From assembly GCA_963681505.1 (NCBI GenBank), contig OY811979.1, forward strand, positions 251,501 through 315,500: a stretch of DNA of 64,000 nucleotides. Direction: 5' to 3'. The notes beneath the pieces were generated by a model that was not told the DNA's origin, ran no database searches, and saw nothing but the letters and a program-made list of their open reading frames with translations. The position numbers and the translations under genes were made by a program. This DNA is from Eunapius fragilis. Taxonomy: Eukaryota > Porifera > Demospongiae > Spongillida > Spongillidae. This document shows positions 1 through 61,305 of this stretch, in pieces (positions within the stretch are counted from its first letter, which is position 1; every line of letters starts with the position of its first letter).

Positions 1-749
1 TCCGTTCCTTCTGCAACGTCCTCTGAGCCGCTTCAATCATCTCCCAACTGGCAAGCCAACCGCACAGCCTCGTCCAAGGACTCGGGGTTCTCCCGCATTA
101 GCTTCAGCTGCATGGACGAAGAACGTAAACCCTGGATAAACTGACGTCTTACCACTTCCAAGCGCTGCTCCCCATTCCACTGAGGGTAGGCCTTATCCGC
201 GAGAAACCGCAGCGCGCCAACAGAACTCCATCAGTTTCTCCAGACGACTGCACCCGCTGTTGAAACCTGCATTGAGACTCCAATTCATTACCTTCTGGGT
301 CATACTGCCTGCGCAGGCACTGTACGACTTCATCATAGTCGGTCGAGTCAGCTAGCCCTTGCTGTACTACGATTCGGAAAGGCTCGTCCTCCAGCAATGG
401 AAGCAGCTCGCTAGTCCGCTCCTCATCTGAAATTTTTGCCTCAAGTACATACCTCTCGAACCTTTTAATCCATAGCGCGAAGTCAGCTTTCTCCGTGAAC
501 CGCGCCGGTGGTCGCAGACTCATTCGGACCGCTCGGTGAGTGACCACACTCCCGTGGGATGGCTTTGCACGTCCTCAGTATCCTGGGGCGTGATCCCACT
601 TCTGACACCATTTGTAGCGGTCTCTACCATCTCATATGTAGCAGCGGAAATACAACACTCATATAATCCTGGTTACAGAAACTATATATAGGTTAATCAC
701 AACGCATGCGCCTGGCACTCATTAATATCAGTTCCCAATAACCGTTACA
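1..749 (-). mobile_element. Decayed LTR retrotransposon, 5' end (LTR, primer-binding site, gag)
   Basis: The element reads on the minus strand and continues past the left edge. A candidate 5' LTR lies at 613-749: on the element strand it begins TGTAACGG and ends CCGCTACA. Two bases further in, at about 593-610, is a tRNA-primer-like sequence starting TGGTGTCAGAAGTGGG. The gag-like ORF starts near 547 or 523 and is open to about 230. It has the features of Gypsy-type gag: a motif like FTEKADFALWIKRFERY, then acidic leucine-rich helices and an LRRQYDPEG motif. Beyond about 230 the same protein continues only by changing frame (LADKAYPQWNGEQRLEVV around 215-160), and a further shift occurs near 40, so this copy is broken. 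No zinc knuckle or pol is visible inside the window. Assignment to the Gypsy/Metaviridae-like group is inference from the gag pattern. Confidence 0.7.
613..749 (-). repeat. Short LTR of the left-edge retroelement
   Basis: This 137 bp segment is bounded by TGTAACGG at 749 and CCGCTACA at 613 when read on the element strand. It is followed after two bases by the primer-binding-like sequence. The partner LTR would lie outside the window, so identity between LTRs cannot be tested here. Confidence 0.55.
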
Positions 750-1456
750 CATATATGAAAACAAGATCAAATCCCTACCAGCATAATGCCTGAGGGTCCT
801 TTTGTTAAAGGGTTGAACAACAATGTCCTTCAAACTTTTATGTCCATTGACAGCAGTAGCATGGAGGGGCATTTATTGGAAATCGCATTAAAGATACATT
901 GAATTTATTTAAACCTAGTGTCAAACACAGCAACTCTGTCGTCATCTATATAATGGAGGACTCCATGCCCACAAAGATATCAGGCATCAAGGTAACTCCT
1001 TTCTGTATATCTGTAGTTTACATTTCCTCACAAACCTATATATCTATCAGGGATGGGTGCTTTCACTGCAACCTTTCCAGCAGTAACGCATCATTGAAAA
1101 ATAAAAAATGCACCTGCTTAAGGATCATGCCGCAGAACTAGTAAAGACTACCAAAATGGGTTTTGGGTTTATGGGTGAAGGGGCTGCAGCTATCCTCGCA
1201 CATTTCCCTATACTCTTCTGAGGATGGTCAATGTATAGCTACATCCCTAACAAGGTAAAAGGCTCAGATGAGTCAAGCTGAAGCATATTTTCTGAATTTG
1301 TCACACCTTTGTCTACCAAAGCCAAAAGGATAAACTGGTCACACACTGTACCATTTAATACATAACATGGCGGCAGTTTACAGATATATTCACGATAAGT
1401 TTTCCAAGCCACCAAGCAATGGCCATCGAAGAAATGAAAAAGATATTGTAGCTCAC

Positions 1457-1554
1457 CTTGTCTATTAAGTGCTTTACAGTTCCGTCTGGCAGATAGTTCT
1501 GTCCAAGATCTTTTCTCACCCCTACCACAAGCACTTCAGGAACAAATCCAAGCG
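1457..1554 (-). other. Exon-like segment, unknown product
   Basis: On the minus strand a TTTCTTAG acceptor precedes an open 98 bp segment that ends at an AAG|GTGAGC donor. The translation contains the string VGVRKDLGQNYLPDGTVKHL. I do not recognise the protein. No neighbouring exons could be linked with confidence, so it may be a gene fragment in repeat-rich DNA. The rest of 750-2210 holds no coding region I can support. Confidence 0.25.
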
Positions 1555-1645
1555 CTAAGAAACTGTTTTTGACATTTTTGGTAGAGCATGGAATGCCAAT
1601 GCTAATATCATTTTTACGTCATGGCCACAGTCAATCACAAAAATT

Positions 1646-1671
1646 GGGGGGGGGGGGGGGGGGGGGGGGGG
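1646..1671. repeat. Poly-G tract (26 nt)
   Basis: An uninterrupted run of 26 G on the plus strand, one of many long G/C homopolymers in the window. Confidence 0.95.
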
Positions 1672-2210
1672 TAATTAAATTCATGACGAATCAAAAACAA
1701 TATGGCACTGGTAAACAGGACACAAAATATACGGATGGTTTGTATGCCCCGCGATTAAATTTCACGGTTAATGCGGGATACCATAATTATTTGTCTACAA
1801 TGTGCAATCTATGCTGGTAAGAGCGCAGGAACAAACGTGGCGCTCTTAACGAGGTAGGTGGTAACTAAGGACCATTGTTAGATAATTAGCAGTTCATTGT
1901 AGGCGTAGGCTTTTTCGATGCAACACGTGCAACGTAACCCCTCGTGGCTTACGCGCGCACGTGGTAGAGGTCAAATAATGCCCCCGGCAATGCCAAACGC
2001 GTATGCGGAATGATTTCACGTGTCAAATCCCCACCCAATCCCCACGTAACAATTATGATAGGCACATTATGATTAAGTAGATTATAACATAGCCTCTTTG
2101 AAGCTCGTTATGTCGGCACCATAGCCATTGCTCACATCAGCTTGCTTCTTTTCGTGTTCTCTTTTGCTCTACACGCTTCTGGTGTTCAATACTTGCTGCC
2201 TTCTGGCTCC

Positions 2211-2291
2211 CAGCTCTGATAATGATGGCACAGGTGTGACAATATGACTTGCATCATAGTTTTGTTGCAATCGCCTTCAGAATTCCTGTAA
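2211..2291 (+). pseudogene. PPM1G-like phosphatase C-terminal exon, frameshifted copy
   Basis: The segment encodes the end of a PP2C-family protein. It carries the characteristic DNMTCIIV motif and then LLQSPSEFL and a stop at 2289-2291. Compared with the second copy at 3474 (GGTTGTGACAAT, read as G-C-D-N), this copy has lost one T (GGTGTGACAAT), which breaks the frame in the middle of the motif. PPM1G-type phosphatases end their catalytic domain with a GTGCDNMT motif, which is the basis for the name. This copy shows the intact downstream end (TCGCCTTCAGAATTCCTG) that is interrupted by a 2.7 kb insertion in the other copy. Confidence 0.55.
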
Positions 2292-2342
2292 AATGAATTG
2301 TAAAGTTATGTTTTATTGCTGTTATAGTATTTAAATGTTTTA

Positions 2343-2500
2343 ACTATTAAATGACATTGTCAAATCCGATGTGGACGGATGTGACAATGCATTCAGATAA
2401 TTTATATATGCAATGATTTTGTCAGCTCCCCTTAAATTCTAATCATTTCCGTTGAATCTCGATCTCGATGGTGGAAGCTACTATTAAAAAGATTCTTTGG
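2343..2500 (+). repeat. Dispersed repeat, copy 1 (partner at 6757-6950)
   Basis: The segment with the bases ATGACATTGTCAAATC and the following GTGACAATG...TTCAGATAA block recurs with small changes at 6757-6950. With the duplicated phosphatase exon, this indicates that the region from the exon through this block was duplicated and that the second copy was later split by retroelement insertion. Confidence 0.6.
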
Positions 2501-2583
2501 AAAAGGAGTACAGCGTATGCTTAAGGACAATGTGCATTTAGTAGTTAGCACCACATTAGCTCGTTCCCAGGCCGTATTTTATA

Positions 2584-2790
2584 TTAGTTGTCTAAATTTT
2601 TTTTAAACATCGACTTTGATGTTCCTTCCTGGACAATTTTTATGATATGCGCTAGGTCATTTCGCAGCCTCAAACCATATTGTGTTAGGTCCCTGTTAGC
2701 GGCAACGATTCCACAGTGTTTTATTCCTTTGGTGACACTAGGTATCCTAGAAATTAGAAAACTCGAATGAAGAAGAAAAGCTTTATGCAC
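2584..2790 (-). other. Possible retroelement ORF relic
   Basis: A short minus-strand reading frame contains a VTKGIKHCGI motif and ends in a KKNL-type basic stretch. A related frame at 36685-36888 (VTKGIKYYMR) lies in the convergent spacer between the two receptor genes. The resemblance shows a shared repeat. The link to the C-terminal end of a LINE-type ORF is only a guess from overall character. Confidence 0.25.
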
Positions 2791-3059
2791 CTATCATTGT
2801 TACGTGAGACCCCCCCCCCCCCCCCCCCCCCCCCCCCGGGGCGAAGTCGGGATTAGGTGGGGATTTGACGCGTGAATATCATTACTGGCCACACATTTGA
2901 CCATAGTCGGGCACGCGTTTGACCTTTTATCAGACCACGTAGTATAGACATTTGACCGGTTATTAACCCCCAACCAGGGGCAGTTTGCTTTAATAAGGTC
3001 AAATCCCTCCCAATGCCCCAGGGGGGGGGGGGGGGGGGGTCTCACGTAACAATGATAGG
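2790..3059. mobile_element. Foldback MITE with poly-C/poly-G arms
   Basis: The left end reads CCTATCATTGTTACGTGAG followed by 28 C (2810-2837). The right end is its reverse complement: 19 G (3021-3039), then TCTCACGTAACAATGATAGG. The 270 bp unit has no ORF of its own. A second right-hand terminus of the same family (CACGTAACAATTATGATAGG) is visible near 2043-2064, so the family is multicopy. Confidence 0.75.
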
Positions 3060-3297
3060 CGCATTAGGTCTGTTTAGGGAGGTGTTTGTGCTTGCAGTTA
3101 TTTTGGAGTACTCCATACATGTGGTGTCATTAGCTAACATTGTCTGCACACACACACACACAAAAGAAAAAAACATATTTTTAGCAGGTGCAGACCAAAC
3201 CAGCTGTTAGATCCTGTACAACAAAGGGGCAGGATGCATGTGCTTGGTTTATGGGTCTGGCTGTGTAAGCTTGTTACACTTTCTAAAACAAACTACT

Positions 3298-3525
3298 CAT
3301 GTTATGTCAAGTCAGGAGGCTGTTGACTTTGTATGCATAAGGCTGTCAGAGCAACTGGCCAACGAAACTCAACATATGCGAAAACGTGGGGGTTGTGTGT
3401 GTGTGTTTGTGTGTGTGTGGGTGTGCGTGTGTGTGTGATCAAGCTCTTCCATTTTGAAACCATTCCCTTTCAGCTCTGATAATGATGGCACAGGTTGTGA
3501 CAATATGACTTGCATCATAGTTCTG
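3298..3525 (+). pseudogene. PPM1G-like phosphatase fragment, second copy (two exons)
   Basis: A first segment at about 3298-3395 encodes HVMSSQEAVDFVCIRLSEQL, matching the PP2C MSSQEVVDF region. After a GT-rich intron with a TTTCAG acceptor, a second segment at 3474-3525 encodes SSDNDGTGCDNMTCIIV, the last catalytic motif. The frame then runs directly into retroelement sequence, so this copy has lost its native C-terminus. No upstream catalytic exons were found in the window, so it is a gene fragment. The PP2C family is well supported; the PPM1G subfamily is inferred from the GTGCDNMT wording. Confidence 0.55.
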
Positions 3526-3999
3526 GCCTGCTATTTTAATAATGATGTGTCAGCATCAGAATTGAGTCTATTTACATTGCCAGCCCGCCTGGGAGGGATG
3601 GGTATTAATGATCCTATTGACTCTGCGGGAATTGCTTTTTCCACTTCAAGAACTTGCACAAAGAAGATTGTAGATGCCATAAAGAGACATGGAGAATTCT
3701 GTGTTTTTGATCACAACAATCAGATGCATGAAGCTAAGAAACAGCAGAAAGTGGCACTCAACACTTCTCAACAAAGTACACTTGCATCCATTATGACATC
3801 TTTGAGTGGGGATAAGAAGCGTGCAGTCAAGAGGGCAGTTGACAGCCAGGCATCTATCTGGTTAACTGTAATACTGGTGTCACGCATCCATTGCTTCAAA
3901 GATGTAATTAGAGAACCAGTTGTGCAGGAGTCTGATGATGCAAGAGGCAAACCTGTTTTGATCGCTGACATGGGTAGTTTACCCTTTAGTGAAAAATAA
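3526..3999 (+). mobile_element. Retroelement ORF fragment (LPARLGGMGI family)
   Basis: The open frame contains LFTLPARLGGMGINDP and, about 100 residues later, KRAVDSQASIWLTVIL. Both resemble the region downstream of reverse transcriptase in a common invertebrate retroelement family (LPxRLGGLGI ... KRAVDxA...ASSWLTVLP). It is fused in frame to the phosphatase exon by insertion and ends at a stop at 3997-3999. No RT catalytic motif is present in this fragment. The family name is from recollection of conserved wording, not a search. Confidence 0.5.
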
Positions 4000-4239
4000 A
4001 ATTTGTGACATATGTGTTCTATAATGTATGCATCGTATGTATTAAGTGTTTATATGTAAGTGTTAATAATATAGTCGATCAAGCCCTTCCCCTTGAATGA
4101 CCGGACATTGACAAATCATTTAGCTGACAACTGCATGGATGAAAGAGAGACATGAGTAGTCAACAAAATTAAACAAGGCATACCACAGTCTGGATCTGAC
4201 GACAATTGCAACCAAATTTGTATCGTTATTTGCACTGAT

Positions 4240-6190
4240 ACTCCTGCTCCCTCCTTCGAGGTGTAATCAACATCCTGGCCTCAGGACAAGCTCCAGCTGT
4301 AATTTCTCAGTACATGGCAGGGGGTAGCCTAGTTGCTTTAAGGAAAGGCGCACAGGACATTAGACCCATTGTGGTGGGTGAATCACTTCACTGACTCACA
4401 AGCAAATGTCTTTGTGGTTTAAAAGAGGATGCTTCTGCTTTCTTACAGCCTTTCCAGTTCGGCGTTGCTCTCTCCCAAGGATGTGAGAAGGTTATCCATG
4501 GCCTGAGACGTTGTCTTGATGTCCATTGGCAGGATCCTGGTTTTGTATGCATGAAGGTGGATATGAAAAATGCCTTTAACTTAGTGTCTCGCCAGTCTTT
4601 CCTTGATCAATGTGCCCTACATTTCCCCCTCCTCCTCCCATGGACTGAGTGGTGCTACAGCCAACACCCTTTCTTGTGGCATTCTATGGGAACTTTGACC
4701 TTAGAGGCTGCTGTGCAGCAAGAGGATCCTCTGGGCCCCTTCTACTTTGCCTTAGTCCTGCACCATCTGGTTCTTACCATCACCAAGGATATAGCTGCCA
4801 AGTTCTACTTTTTAATGCTTGGTACCTGGATGATGGGGTGGTGGCTGGTCCATCTTCCTCTGTCCAGCATGTGATACATCTTCTTCAGGATTTAGGTTCC
4901 TCACTGGGGCTTCATTTAAATCCACCAAAATGTGAGCTTTTCAGTCAAGGTGACCTGAGCTTATTTCCTTCAGATATGAAAAAATCTTACACACCCAACC
5001 TTACCATCCTTGGAGCACCCATAGGAGATATGTGGCCTTTTGCTCATCCTTTATTGCCTCCAAACGTGCTGCTGCTGCTTCCATATTGCTATCCTCATTG
5101 GAGAAGCTTGGCTCATGTGATCCTCAGATTGCTCTCATTTTGCTACACATGTGTGGTGGATTTACAAACTTGGTCCACGTTGCACGGTCCCTGGAATTAG
5201 ATGAGCTGCATGCCTTCGATCAGCAGGTCAGACACACCTTCACAGAGTGCCCACCACTCTACTGCAGCATTTATTGCATCCATCAGTACTGCAGGCCTCG
5301 CCTCACCTTCAGATAATTTTCTGGTTGAGGCGGTCAATTTGTACAACATGTCTGTACCCCCTAAGACTGCAGTTGACATCGACAGTCTGGCCACTACTCC
5401 TTGTCAACAGCACACTTTGTCAGCGACATTAGAGTCTGCTCAATATAACTATCTTCTTACAGAGAGCTCTACTGCTGACAAGGCTCGTCTCCTGTCAGTG
5501 TCTTTGCCCCATGCCTCTGCATGGCTCTCTGCTGTCCCATCTCCAGGCCTGGGTCTAAGCCTAGACCCCAATGAACACCAAATCACCTCCCTGTGCTTTG
5601 TGCCCAGAACATCCATTGGATCCCGTAGGACACCATGCCTTGACATGTAAGCGAGGTGGTGATGCTGTATCCAGGCACAATAAGCTCAGGGATGTAGTGC
5701 TCCAAACCTGCTATCATGCCTGCATCAGTGCCAAGGCAGAAGTTGGCAGTGGACTTGGACGTGAGCTCCTGCACACATGTCCTGCTAACTTCTTAGCTTT
5801 GAATTGGCTCTGTGGCAAGCCTGCTGCCTTTGACCTTTCTGTGACTTCTCCGCTAAACCCATCCCTTCTCTCTGAAGCGGGTCTCACAGCAGGGTCAGCA
5901 GCAGTTGCCGCAGAGCTAAGAAAGCACTCTGCCAATGATGCTAAGTGTTCTGAGCTGGGATCGACATGCATTCCCATTGTGGTGGAGTCATATGGAGCTT
6001 GGGGCAGGAAAGCTGTCCAAGCTTTCTCAAGACTTGCTTCACACCTTGCCACAAGAACCAACACCCCCAAGTCCAAGGTGGTCTCCAACTTGTATGGTCG
6101 CCTGAACTTAACACTAGTGCGGGCCAATGCTTGGTCCCTCCTCTTAAGGGGTGGATATATCATCCAGGAGGGTGATACATGTAGTTCCTA
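4240..6190 (+). mobile_element. Decayed reverse-transcriptase retroelement
   Basis: RT hallmarks appear in order but in shifting frames. KVDMKNAFNLVSRQSFLDQC and QQEDPLGPFYFALVLHHLV lie at 4551-4770, with the catalytic YLDDGVVAGP in another frame near 4817-4855. The downstream region at 5571-6190 has a Cys/His motif (LCPEHPLDPVGHHALTCKRG), then FDLSVTSPLN and a conserved C-terminal block with VVESYGAWGRKAVQAFSRLA. At least two frame changes between 4700 and 5600 show it is dead. It sits in the phosphatase copy: host sequence resumes near 6281 (CACCTTCAGAATTCCTG), as seen uninterrupted at 2274. Confidence 0.7.
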
Positions 6191-6349
6191 AACATAACTT
6201 TTAATGTGTTTTATTTATTCATTATTAGCTGTAATACATTTCCCTATTTAAATAATATAAATAAATAAATAAATAAATAAATCACCTTCAGAATTCCTGC
6301 AAAATGTTATATTTTATATAATAAACTATTATCACATGCTTGGGTGGAA

Positions 6350-6545
6350 CTGTATCCCTCTAGCAGTGGAGAGTTATGGGAACTGGGGTATTGAAGCCAG
6401 GCAGGCTTTTTCCCATTTGGCCTCGCACCTGTCCTTTGGCTAAGGACATCAGAAGCCAAAGATCTTGGTAGAGATCTATGGAAAGCTAAACACAGCCTTG
6501 GTACGATGCAATGCCAGAGCTCTCCTAAGTAGAGCATGTAATTTG
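6350..6545 (+). mobile_element. Second truncated 3' end of the same RT element
   Basis: Translated segments (CIPLAVESYGNWGIEARQAF and KLNTALVRCNARALLSR) repeat the C-terminal block of the element at 4240-6190, with an internal stop. It is a separate, more decayed 3' fragment in the same orientation. Confidence 0.55.
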
Positions 6546-6756
6546 GTTTAGTTACTCTATATGTGTAGTGTAGTAGTGTAGTAGTTTGAATGTGTGTACA
6601 TTATAATTATACATGTAATATTAATAATAAATAAATAAATATAATAATATTAAAACAAACGCACAAACATGCCTGGTTGTTACATTGCCTCCTCTTTATA
6701 GAGGGCAAATCATTGGATTTCCATCCAAACTCAACCATTTCATTGCTTTTGAACTC

Positions 6757-6950
6757 ATTCAATGACATTGTCAAATCTGATGTGGAGGGGTGTGACAATG
6801 TATTCAGATAACTTATATATGCTTCCCAGGAAAAAATTTTGTCAGCTTCCCATAATTGAGAATCAGATCAAGACAAGCTTGAAGTTATTACATCAACATA
6901 TTGAATCATGATGGTGGATAACAGAAGCTATTAAAGTTTAAACAGGTTCT
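6757..6950 (+). repeat. Dispersed repeat, copy 2 (partner at 2343-2500)
   Basis: This segment shares the ATGACATTGTCAAATC start and the following blocks with 2343-2500. An extra GCTTCCCAGGAAAAAATTT stretch is present only here. Confidence 0.55.
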
Positions 6951-7032
6951 TAAAAATAAGGTGTGCATGTGTTTAAACAAAGTACATAAGCGGATGCTAA
7001 AGGAATGCTGCATTTATCACAGGCAGCAGTGT

Positions 7033-7437
7033 GGCTATTCCATTATGTTAACATACACCCCTACAGATAACAATAATTGCAAACGTAACCCCCCCCCCCC
7101 CCCCCCCCCGGGGACAATATGTAAAATCACCCCTGGACAGGCGTCCATTTTATCTACATACACCATACACCCCCCCCCCCCCCCCCCCCCCCTTCCCGGG
7201 ACAGGCTTTAAAGTAAGTGTCTATTTGATTACACCTACCCTGTACAAGAGTATGTTTTATCTGCAAACCCCCCCCCCCATCCCATCCCCCCTGGACAGGC
7301 ATTTATACCACCACCCCCCGGGACATAATATTTCCAAAACTCCCCTGGACATCCTCATGTTTACGAACACCCCCCGTGGACACCATTTATTGTCATCTGT
7401 AGGGATGTACGGTGTGCGCCTAAATAATGGAATAGCC
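7033..7437. mobile_element. Foldback element with C-rich interior, upstream of gene A
   Basis: Terminal inverted repeats begin GGCTATTCCATTAT on the left and end ATAATGGAATAGCC on the right. The similarity extends inward through a CCCTACAGAT(A/G)ACAATAA block. The interior holds several runs of 9-25 C, each followed by a variant of CCTGGACA or CCGGGACA. It lies 133 bp upstream of the gene A start codon and so may lie in or near the promoter. Confidence 0.7.
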
Positions 7438-7570
7438 CTATAAAGATAACGGCTATTGAAAATACATGTATGCATACCATAATAAAAAAATTATCCATAT
7501 AACGTTGTGCAATTCATTTTTAACGAACCTTTAAAAAAAAGTTGACTCGATTAAAATCGCCGATCGAGGT

Positions 7571-35435
<27,865 letters not shown>

Positions 35436-36409
35436 ACTGGTGTGTTGTTTATACTGAATACAAATCTACTCATGCATGTATTAATTTGTGCAGTAGTTTG
35501 TTAAATGAACGTGCTGTCCAGGTGTTATTTCTTTTGTAATCAAACTACTTTATACTTTTGGTTGACCTGCATTTATGCTGCATGGTCTAGATATATACGT
35601 GCGTCTGATTTTTGGGTTGGCAGTATAGCTATGTCTAAATGCAGTAGGCCCAATAGAGGGACGTGGGTATAATACACAGTCACCAAAAATTTGGTACATG
35701 TATACCCAAATTTAAAAAAATCTTTTGCATTAAATTAAATCGTTATAACGCCCAACACTGAAGGCTATCAACGCCACAATTTATACAACACAATTGCTCT
35801 ATGGCATAATACATTCCCCAGAGCGGAATTTAGAGGTCGGACATTTTGCCGTTCAATTTTCATGCCATGGCCGATCACTTATTATCACGATCGCCGATCA
35901 TTACAACTAGCAACTACACCCACTAATTATCTCTGCTGAATGACCGACCACGGTGAAATGTTATAAGCGAAAAGTGAGTTTTACAACTGTCAAAAAGTGG
36001 CAGTCACAGTTAGAGCGTGAACACCAATCGCTATCTTAGCTGCATTGCGACATTGATAAAGCGAAACTTTATATTTCATATTCATGTAATTAGTTAAACT
36101 TTATATACAATGCTTAGTCAAGAATAATTAATAATGTCAGATCATGTTCGACCAAAATGCCTCTTGGTCTGGCACTTTTTTAGATCACTTTAAAGGTATT
36201 ATAGACCTCTCTATACCCTTTGAATATAATAATTGGGGACGTACACTGATATGCATATGTGTATATGGAATCATTTATTGCAACGAAACGCTTACAAAGT
36301 TTTCTAATTTGTAGGGTATACCTAGGCCTACAACTTCGACTTCTTTAGTCTGTCCATCATGTATAAGGCTAGTTACAATGGCCTGGATTTTTAAAAATCA
36401 TGCATACAG

Positions 36410-36485
36410 TCAGTGGCGGATCCAGGAATAAGGCAATGGGGGGGGCGGTTATATTGGAGGGGCGGCATATTTTGGAGCGCGCTCT

Positions 36486-36520
<35 letters not shown>

Positions 36521-36625
36521 AGGGGCGGCGGAAGGTATATATGATTGGGGGGGCTTCCAAAAGCGAGGATAATTAAATTCATGAATTTCAATGGGGGCAT
36601 TGGTTCACCATATTCCTTTCGTCCG

Positions 36626-36661
<36 letters not shown>
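36410..36661. repeat. Repeat with CAGTGGCGGATCCAG start and long C/G tracts
   Basis: Begins CAGTGGCGGATCCAGG, wording common at ends of hAT-type MITEs. It contains about 30 C (36489-36518) and about 33 G (36629-36661). The two tracts are opposite in strand and could pair. No transposase ORF. Confidence 0.55.
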
Positions 36662-36662
<1 letters not shown>

Positions 36663-36684
36663 AACAATTACATCGAGCGGTCTT

Positions 36685-36888
36685 CTATGGCGACAGATCT
36701 AAACTTTTGTGGATGTCATTATATAAACGGTGTATACGCGAGCAGTTAGCATCAACTTTGATGCTTATTCCATTTTTTAGCGGCAATGATCTCATATAAT
36801 ATTTTATTCCTTTGGTGACATTGCATCTTTGCAGAGAGCCATTTTTGGGTTCACCAGCATCTCTTAAATAGAAAGTGGTCACACTCAA
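36685..36888 (-). other. Possible retroelement ORF relic, partner of 2584-2790
   Basis: A minus-strand frame shares VTKGIK and the TTTTATTCCTTTGGTGACA nucleotide block with the relic at 2584-2790. No complete domain is visible. Confidence 0.25.
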
Positions 36889-37037
36889 TTGAGTATACTA
36901 TCATGTCCTAACATGTGGCTAAATACACTTTACAAAAGTGGTGGCATTTACTGTAATTAATTTCCGTAGACCAGTTCAGAACACTACTCATCCCAGGCTG
37001 CTTATAAATCTTTCCTCTGATGTTGACAGAGAATCAA

Positions 37038-59183
<22,146 letters not shown>

Positions 59184-59332
59184 ATTTCTAGAGTTTGTAT
59201 CGAGATGTGTTGTATGGATAATATATATGCAACAGAGTACATAGTATGCATGACGTAGTTCATCCGCCTCAGCCCTCAACGTGTTTTTGATACGATACTC
59301 TTATTCATAGCTTTAACCGCGCTGGGTGAAAA

Positions 59333-59563
59333 TAATAGACAACTTCACGATCTGATTATTTTGTACTCCGGATGTGATGTCATCTAGACACTACGAAGAA
59401 GTCCGTTGTTGTCTCTAGCTTTTATTGGGCCCCACAACGATGTAACTATATGAGGCCCAGTAAAAGCTAGAGACAACAAAGAGACAACAACGGACTTCTT
59501 CGTAGTGACTAGGTGACATCACATCCGGAGTACAAAATAATCAGATCGTGAAGTTGTCTATTA
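59333..59563. mobile_element. Near-perfect hairpin MITE upstream of gene B
   Basis: Ends TAATAGACAACTTCACGATC and its complement, with arms of about 105 bp around a short loop containing GGGCCCCACAACGATG. It lies 150 bp upstream of the gene B start codon. A TA target duplication is possible. Confidence 0.85.
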
Positions 59564-59589
59564 CAGAACAACGGAAGAGTCACAACGGC

Positions 59590-60750
59590 ATATTCATACA
59601 GTGCCCCGGCGCTCTTTTATACGGAAAAGTATCAGCTCGATAATACGGAAAATATAAGGCATATTCATCGGGAGTTATCAGTGTTCTTATCTATACACTA
59701 ACGACTTCATAATTACTTCCCCATGTTAATGTGGTGTAGCAAACAAGCAAACAGCTTTCTAGCAAACGCCCTTTCTTTGCGCTAGTGTAACTGAAAGACT
59801 GGCACATTTCGCACATTTATAAAGTAATATTTCATACGTGCATGTAGCTCATGTGTGCATGCATGCTTGATCATGAACATATAGTATAGCAATCCTCATG
59901 TCATGCATGTGTATCTGAGTCTGCTGTATACCTACCATCATTATTGATGGCAATATCGTGCATGTATACAGCAAGTGGTTAGCTAACATTTGAGCATGGT
60001 TGGTGGTACACTTTTCTCAGTGTATTGTGGGCACACCAACCCTGAGGTCATTAAATATTAGAATATTTAACTGACTCTCAGCGTGTTAATTCCAAAGTGC
60101 TACCAACATGATCGTGTATAAGCAAATGGGCATGCATTCACGCGCAAACACTGCATGTACATGATGCATATAAGTTATATGTACTTGAACTCATGCAGGG
60201 TTGGCATGCCCACAATAGAAACGTGCATGTACCGCCAACCAAGCTAGCATCACATGTTAATCACTCCATGCATCATATTGCCATTAATAATGATGGAAGG
60301 AATAGGACAGACTCAACACACTGACCTGCAGATACACTTGACACGATGCAGGGCAGGGCATTGTACCAAGAATTACCACTACATGCATGTTCACGATCAA
60401 GCCGGCATGCATGCATGCATGCACACATGAGCTACATGCACGCATGAAATACATTGTATATAAACGTGCGAAATGTGCAAGTCTTTAAGGCACACCATAC
60501 TAACTAGCTCAAAGAAAGGGTGTTGCTAGAAAGCTGTTTCTTAAAATTCAATTGCATAGCTTAGTTTATTTCCTATACCACATTGGCATGGGGAAGTAAT
60601 TAGTGGTAAATATGAAGTCGTTACTGGTATAGATAGCTTATGGCAAAGAACATAACAGTTTTCCATGCATAGTTCCTGATGAATAGGCTTATATATTCCG
60701 TATAATCGAGCTGATACTTTTTCATATAAACGAGCTGGCACTGTGTTGTT
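59590..60750. mobile_element. Foldback element, about 1.16 kb
   Basis: Long imperfect inverted arms of roughly 450-550 bp. Left-arm blocks such as GGCATATTCAT..CAGTGCC, CAGCTTTCTAGCAA and CATGTGTGCATGCATGC recur as complements in 60200-60750. No ORF. Confidence 0.75.
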
Positions 60751-61305
60751 CATAGCGCAACCTTATTGTTTTTATCTATATCAATATCAATCGATCTGGA
60801 CCCCCTTCACCAAATCAACTTTTATTGATGAAAGCGGTAAAGGTGTGCTATGGACACCATCCTCTACGGCCATGAATATGCCTTATTTTCCGTTGTTGCG
60901 AGCTGTGACTTTTCCGCTTTTGTGAGCCGTATCCGCTCGTTGCTGTCATACTGATGACGTATAAAGTTACGTTCACGAACGTGATACAAAATAATTCAAC
61001 TTGATCATCACGTGACGATCGCAATCGCTCTTTGGTAAAATGAGCAAATCAACATTTTCACGGCTTCACAAGGATTATTGCAACATACTAGAAACTTTTT
61101 GGTTATTTCAGGGTATTTAACGGCTGCAAATTTGTCGATAGCTCAGGCAAATAGCAAGGCCTGATTCATTACACTTCCGACTCGGAATTGAGCAGGGGTA
61201 AGTATAACCGCTCGGAACAGTGGAAAACTACAAACATTCATTGCATTTTTGGGGTACCACATGTGAAGTGTTAATGTCAACGCTGTGTCGATGCTGCAGA
61301 GTAGT

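Larger units (their letters stand above)
35436..37037. other. Convergent spacer between genes A and B
   Basis: The 1.6 kb between the two stop codons must hold both 3' UTRs. I see no clear AATAAA signal at the expected distance for either gene. The right half contains a long C tract and a long G tract and repeat-derived sequence. Confidence 0.6.

Noticed and set aside
899-1141. 80-residue ORF near the left edge
   Set aside because: No domain, no splice context, and typical length for chance in AT-rich DNA.
35503-36120. Search for polyadenylation signals after gene A
   Set aside because: No AATAAA at a convincing distance; variants are too common in this AT-rich stretch to call.
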